Assembly: GCF_029054785.1 (NCBI RefSeq)
Contig: NZ_JAIDEN010000093.1
Span: 1 to 8,281 of the forward strand
DNA length: 8,281 bases
Source: Duncaniella sp.
GTDB lineage: Bacteria > Bacteroidota > Bacteroidia > Bacteroidales > Muribaculaceae
Reading direction: 5' to 3'
Positions within the stretch are counted from its first letter, which is position 1. Every line of letters begins with the position of its first letter. The translations under genes were made by a program, and so were the position numbers. Of the stretch, positions 5,711 through 8,281 are shown in pieces. The notes under the pieces are model-generated. The model worked only from the letters and a program-made list of their open reading frames with translations. It searched no databases and had not been told where the DNA came from.

Positions 5711-6229
5711 TTAGCCGTTAAACACTTTGTCGATAGAGATACCGCGATTCTGGGCAACCTGAGCGGGTGAGCGCATTTCGCCGAGGGCGGCGATGGTAGC
5801 CTTCACGAGGTTGTGGGGGTTGGAAGAACCCTTTGATTTTGCAAGGACGTCAGTCACGCCTACGCTCTCAAGAACGGCACGCATTGCACCACCGGCTTTC
5901 ACACCGGTACCGTGGCTTGCGGGTTTGAGGATTACGCGTGAACCGCCGAATTTGGCGATCTGTTCGTGAGGGATAGTACCGCGGTGAACGGGAACCTTGA
6001 TGAGGTTCTTCTTGGCAGCTTCAACGCCCTTGGCGATGGCAGCCTGAACTTCATTGGCTTTGCCGAGGCCCCAGCCTACGATACCGTTTTCATTTCCGAC
6101 AACTACAATGGCTGCGAAAGTGAAAGTACGGCCACCTTTGGTAACCTTGGTGACGCGGTTGATGGCGACGAGACGATCCTTGAGTTCGAGATCGTTAGTG
6201 GATTTAACTTTATTGTTCTTAGTAGCCAT
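5711..6229 (-). CDS. rpsE: 30S ribosomal protein S5 (uS5)
   Basis: S5 lines the mRNA entry channel of the 30S subunit and affects decoding accuracy; it also has helicase-like contacts with incoming mRNA. The 172-residue product has a short lysine-rich N-terminus. A double-stranded-RNA-binding-like domain follows at about 14-77 (KDRLVAINRVTKVTKGGRTF, GWGLGKANEVQAAIAKGVEA). The C-terminal domain at about 85-160 has the HRGTIPHEQIAKFGGSRVIL and SHGTGVKAGGAMRAVLESVG segments. SNPHNLVKATIAAL near 136-149 is the usual tail signature. It starts 5 bases after the rplR stop, the tightest junction in the window, which suggests translational coupling. Length is normal for the family. Confidence 0.98.
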   Translation of the reverse strand: MATKNNKVKSTNDLELKDRLVAINRVTKVTKGGRTFTFAAIVVVGNENGIVGWGLGKANEVQAAIAKGVEAAKKNLIKVPVHRGTIPHEQIAKFGGSRVILKPASHGTGVKAGGAMRAVLESVGVTDVLAKSKGSSNPHNLVKATIAALGEMRSPAQVAQNRGISIDKVFNG

Positions 6230-6234
6230 ATTCT

Positions 6235-6576
6235 TTAGAATTTAAGGCCGCCTTTGCGTGCGGCGTCAGCCAATGATTTAACTCTGCCATGGAAAAGGTA
6301 ACCGTTGCGGTCGAAAACCACTTCGGTGATACCGGCTGCAAGGGCCTTCTGAGCGATAGCCTCGCCAACCTTGGCTGCAATTTCACACTTGGTGCCCTCT
6401 TCGATGCCTTTTGAAGAAGTGGCGCAAAGAGTTGTGCCTGCGAGGTCATCAATGAGCTGGACATAAATCTGCTTGTTGCTGCGGAAAACCGACATGCGGG
6501 GACGAGCGGCGGTGCCGGAAATCTTCCCGCGGATGCGGGCCTTGATTTTAGTTCTGCGTTGTATCTTAGAAACCAT
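6235..6576 (-). CDS. rplR: 50S ribosomal protein L18 (uL18)
   Basis: L18 binds 5S rRNA and anchors it, with L5 and L25-type proteins, in the central protuberance of the 50S subunit. The product is 113 residues, close to the family norm. It has the basic N-terminal arm MVSKIQRRTKIKARIRGKIS, the RPRMSVFRSNKQIYVQLIDD segment near 26-45, AAKVGEAIAQKALAAGITEV near 68-87 and the conserved FDRNGYLFHGRVKSLADAAR end. It is 16 bases after rplF and only 5 bases before rpsE. The leader AATTAAATTGATTCAAAA is A-rich. An overlapping open frame on the same strand (6219-6587) is an out-of-frame shadow. Confidence 0.98.
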   Translation of the reverse strand: MVSKIQRRTKIKARIRGKISGTAARPRMSVFRSNKQIYVQLIDDLAGTTLCATSSKGIEEGTKCEIAAKVGEAIAQKALAAGITEVVFDRNGYLFHGRVKSLADAARKGGLKF

Positions 6577-6592
6577 TTTTGAATCAATTTAA

Positions 6593-7150
6593 TTATTTAG
6601 CACTTGCCGACTTACCCGACTTGCGACGGATAATTTCGCCCACAAACTTGATACCTTTGCCCTTGTAGGGTTCGGGCTTGCGGAGAGAGCGGATCTTGGC
6701 GCAAACCTGACCGAGAAGCTGCTTGTCGTCGCTTTCGAGGATGATGAGCGGGTTTTTGTTACGCTCGCTCTTTGCCTCTACTTTCACTTCCGGGGGAAGT
6801 TTGATATATATGGCGTGTGAGTAACCGAGCGAGAGCTCAAGCACCTGGCCGGTGGCGGCGGCGCGGTAACCCACACCTACTAATTCCATTTCCTTGCGAT
6901 AGCCTGTGGAAACGCCGACAACCATGTTGTGGATGAGTGCGCGGTAGAGACCGTGCTGAGCGCGGTGCTCGCGGTCATCAGAAGGACGGGTAACTACTAC
7001 GTGGCCGTCTTCGACGCTCACCTGGAGATCGGGGTTTACTTTCTGTGTGAGGGTGCCTTTGGGACCTTTTACGGTTACTGTGTTATCCTGGCCGACTGTA
7101 ACCTGTACACCGGCGGGAATTTCAATGGGAGCTTTACCTATACGTGACAT
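6593..7150 (-). CDS. rplF: 50S ribosomal protein L6 (uL6)
   Basis: L6 binds 23S rRNA near the sarcin-ricin loop and the GTPase-factor site. The 185-residue product starts MSRIGKAPIEIPAGVQVTVG and contains the two tandem L6 folds, at about 8-82 and 90-165. VKGPKGTL near 28-35 and YRKEMELVGVGYRAA near 84-98 fall in the first repeat and the linker. The C-terminal signature KPEPYKGKGIKF lies near 157-168, and a basic tail follows (IIRRKSGKSASAK). It is the only gene in this window with a perfect Shine-Dalgarno sequence (AAGGAGG, 9 bases before the ATG), which is unusual for Bacteroidota. It follows rpsH by 21 bases and precedes rplR by 16 bases. Confidence 0.98.
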   Translation of the reverse strand: MSRIGKAPIEIPAGVQVTVGQDNTVTVKGPKGTLTQKVNPDLQVSVEDGHVVVTRPSDDREHRAQHGLYRALIHNMVVGVSTGYRKEMELVGVGYRAAATGQVLELSLGYSHAIYIKLPPEVKVEAKSERNKNPLIILESDDKQLLGQVCAKIRSLRKPEPYKGKGIKFVGEIIRRKSGKSASAK

Positions 7151-7159
7151 AATTTGTAT

Positions 7160-7166
7160 CCTCCTT
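7160..7166 (-). promoter_or_regulatory. Perfect Shine-Dalgarno sequence for rplF
   Basis: On the minus strand AAGGAGG is followed by a 9-base spacer (ATACAAATT) and the rplF ATG at 7150. This is a full anti-Shine-Dalgarno match at near-ideal distance, lying wholly in the rpsH-rplF gap. None of the other complete genes in the window has one; their leaders are A-rich or, for secY, pyrimidine-rich. Confidence 0.75.
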
Positions 7167-7171
7167 ATTGA

Positions 7172-7570
7172 TTAGTAAACGTAGCAAAGGACCTCGCCAC
7201 CGATCTTGAGGTCGCGGGCCTTCTTGTTAGTCATCACACCCTTCGAGGTTGAGAGGATGGCGATGCCGAGTCCGTTCAACACACGAGGCATATCTTTGTA
7301 GCCGGTATAACGGCGGAGACCGGGACGCGAAACGCGCTCAAGGCTCTTGATTGCGTTGACCTTGTCAACGGGATCGTACTTGAGGGCGATCTTGATTGTG
7401 CCCGCGGGATTTTCGCCTTCCTCGAACTTGTAGTTGAGGATGTAGCCTTGTTCGAAGAGAATCTTGGTGATCTCTTTCTTCAAGTTTGAGGCAGGAATCT
7501 CGACCACGCGATGGTTGGCCTTGATTGCATTTCTCAATCTTGTCAGATAATCTGCTATTGGATCAGTCAT
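7172..7570 (-). CDS. rpsH: 30S ribosomal protein S8 (uS8)
   Basis: S8 binds helix 21 of 16S rRNA, organises the central domain, and in E. coli represses the spc operon by binding an mRNA mimic of that site. The 132-residue product begins MTDPIADYLTRLRNAIKANH and has the N-terminal domain at about 1-70. RVSRPGLRRYTGYKDMPRVL follows near 79-98. The C-terminal RNA-binding core has LGIAILSTSKGVMTNKKARD near 101-120 and the ending GGEVLCYVY. These are the standard S8 signatures. It is preceded by a 231-base spacer, unusual for this operon, with a hairpin 17-21 bases before the start codon, so separate control of S8 translation is plausible but inferred. rplF follows after 21 bases. Confidence 0.98.
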   Translation of the reverse strand: MTDPIADYLTRLRNAIKANHRVVEIPASNLKKEITKILFEQGYILNYKFEEGENPAGTIKIALKYDPVDKVNAIKSLERVSRPGLRRYTGYKDMPRVLNGLGIAILSTSKGVMTNKKARDLKIGGEVLCYVY

Positions 7571-7586
7571 TTTGAAAAATGTTTAA

Positions 7587-7610
7587 ATTGATTGGGATTT
7601 TCCCAACAAT
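7587..7610 (-). other. Hairpin just upstream of the rpsH start
   Basis: TTGGGA (7592-7597) and TCCCAA (7601-7606) form a perfect 6-base-pair stem with a 3-base loop. Flanking ATT/AAT pairs (7587-7589 with 7608-7610) and a G-U pair extend it to about ten pairs with one bulged base. On the transcribed strand it ends 16 bases before the rpsH ATG. An AU-rich run follows but not a clean U-tract, so a translational or RNA-stability role is more likely than termination. Confidence 0.45.
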
Positions 7611-7738
7611 ATTTAATACTCACTGTGATTGGTCGGAGTTTGGTTGAGACGAGAGAGGAAGAAGAGGACGACCGCGGCTGCCGGATCCTTTGCCGGAGAG
7701 GATTTCTGAGTAACTTTTCGGCTTGTGGGGATGGCAGA

Positions 7739-7798
7739 TCCGCTTAGAGGTAACGACTCTCTGGCCGTCGACTCTCTGGGAACGGACCGGTAAGCGGA
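7739..7798 (-). repeat. Inverted repeat enclosing an 11-base direct repeat
   Basis: The arms TCCGCTTA (7739-7746) and TAAGCGGA (7791-7798) are perfectly complementary over 8 bases. Between them CGACTCTCTGG occurs twice, at 7754-7764 and 7769-7779, with a 15-base period. One side of the arm can also pair internally, as GG-U-CCGU with ACGGCC on the transcribed strand. It begins only 3 bases after the rpsN stop codon. Confidence 0.6.
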
Positions 7799-7801
7799 AA
7801 C

Positions 7802-8071
7802 TTACCAGGAAGCTTTCTTCACACCGGGGATAAGACCGGCTGAAGCCATCTCGCGGAACTGGATACGCGAAATGCCAAACTGACGCATGTAGCCTTTGGG
7901 ACGACCGGTGATCGAGCAACGGTTGTGAAGACGAACAGTAGAGGCGTTCTTGGGAAGAAGCTGGAGAGCTTCGTAGTCACCTGCGGCCTTGAGTTCAGCT
8001 TTCTTCTTGGCATATTTAGCGACGAGCTTTGCGCGTTTCACTTCGCGAGCCTTCATTGATTCTTTTGCCAT
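7802..8071 (-). CDS. rpsN: 30S ribosomal protein S14 (uS14), zinc-free type
   Basis: S14 is a 30S head protein that binds 16S rRNA near S3 and S10. The 89-residue product starts MAKESMKAREVKRAKLVAKY, has a charged helical middle region at about 10-38, and then NRCSITGRPKGYMRQFGISR near 50-69 and the invariant ending AGLIPGVKKASW. It is the long C-minus type: only the first of the four zinc-site cysteines remains (C52). The other three positions are T55, S68 and Q71. It is shorter than the roughly 100-residue E. coli protein, because of a shorter central insertion, a length I believe is common in Bacteroidota. It starts 9 bases after rplE and is followed by the unusual 231-base spacer before rpsH. 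Confidence 0.98.
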   Translation of the reverse strand: MAKESMKAREVKRAKLVAKYAKKKAELKAAGDYEALQLLPKNASTVRLHNRCSITGRPKGYMRQFGISRIQFREMASAGLIPGVKKASW

Positions 8072-8080
8072 AGCGGGTGC

Positions 8081-8281
8081 TTAGTTTTTAGCGTTTTTGA
8101 AAGGGAGACCGAATTCCTTGAGAAGTGCATAACCTTCTTCGTCAGTGTTGGCTGAGGTAACGAAGGTGATGTTCATACCCATGAGCTTGTTGATGGAATC
8201 GATGTTGATTTCGGGGAAGATGATCTGCTCTGTGATACCGAGGGTGTAGTTGCCACGGCCGTCGAGCTTGCTTTCGATACC
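8081..8281 (-). CDS. rplE: 50S ribosomal protein L5 (uL5), C-terminal part (cut by window edge)
   Basis: The last 66 codons and the TAA stop are present; the 5' part lies beyond the window, and the frame is open to the edge. L5 binds 5S rRNA in the central protuberance and contacts P-site tRNA and S13. The visible sequence opens with GIESKLDGRGNYTLGITEQI, which includes the GRGNYTLGI-EQ-IFPEI signature of the L5 C-terminal domain. It continues through the conserved IFPEINID and ends GYALLKEFGLPFKNAKN, the typical Bacteroidales end. rpsN begins 9 bases after the stop, as expected in the spc operon order L5-S14-S8. Confidence 0.97.
   Translation of the reverse strand, partial: GIESKLDGRGNYTLGITEQIIFPEINIDSINKLMGMNITFVTSANTDEEGYALLKEFGLPFKNAKN

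Larger units (their letters stand above)
7571..7801 (-). promoter_or_regulatory. Long rpsN-rpsH spacer with repeats and RNA-structure potential
   Basis: No credible gene fills this 231-base gap; an open frame running into it from 7919 is out of frame with rpsN. On the transcribed strand the RNA begins with an 8-base-pair closing stem (TCCGCTTA 7739-7746 with TAAGCGGA 7791-7798) around 44 bases. That arm contains two copies of CGACTCTCTGG (7754-7764, 7769-7779). Next come a doubled TGCCGGA (7679-7685, 7691-7697), a pyrimidine-rich tract (7646-7672 on the opposite strand is almost all purine), and an AU-rich hairpin next to the rpsH start. The GC-rich, structured nature resembles the rpsK-rpsD spacer. 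Function is unknown; a ribosomal-protein regulatory leader is the leading guess. Confidence 0.4.

Noticed and set aside
7620..7919. 99-codon minus-strand frame from inside rpsN through the rpsN-rpsH spacer
   Set aside because: It starts in the middle of rpsN in another frame and has no recognisable domain. It covers most of the spacer, so conservation would be worth a glance, but chance is more likely.

Overview
The window is a single continuous block of the large ribosomal-protein locus. Every gene is on the minus strand, so transcription runs from high to low coordinates. In transcription order it holds rplE (3' end only), rpsN, rpsH, rplF, rplR, rpsE, rpmD, rplO, secY, map, infA, rpmJ, rpsM, rpsK, rpsD and rpoA (5' part only). 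This corresponds to the distal spc operon followed by the alpha operon.

The organism is most likely Bacteroidota, probably order Bacteroidales. secY is followed directly by map, infA and rpmJ with no adk. S4, S14 and L36 are zinc-ligand-poor or zinc-free forms. Protein ends such as MAILAFQKP in rpoA are Bacteroidales-like. Start codons follow A-rich leaders rather than Shine-Dalgarno sequences. A TACCTTTG box (the Bacteroidota TAnnTTTG -7 element) precedes rpsM. I cannot assign a family; a gut lineage is plausible but is inference.

Layout: 8081-8281 is the rplE C-terminus. 5045-8071 is the run of ribosomal-protein genes rpsN to rplO, tightly packed except for an unusual 231-base spacer between rpsN and rpsH. 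2445-5027 holds secY (translocon), map (N-terminal Met removal), infA (IF-1) and rpmJ (L36). A 168-base AT-rich spacer with a promoter-like sequence then restarts expression at rpsM. rpsM and rpsK are 9 bases apart, then a 350-base non-coding spacer precedes rpsD, and rpoA follows 17 bases later.

The genes jointly supply both ribosomal subunits, translation initiation, nascent-chain processing, membrane export and RNA polymerase assembly. The coding content is ordinary. The interest lies in the spacers. The rpsK-rpsD spacer can fold, on the transcribed strand, into nested stems plus a possible pseudoknot just upstream of the S4 gene, which looks like an S4 autoregulatory leader. The rpsN-rpsH spacer carries paired repeats and a hairpin next to the S8 start. 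rplF alone has a perfect Shine-Dalgarno sequence. No mobile elements, CRISPR arrays, tRNA or rRNA genes were seen.
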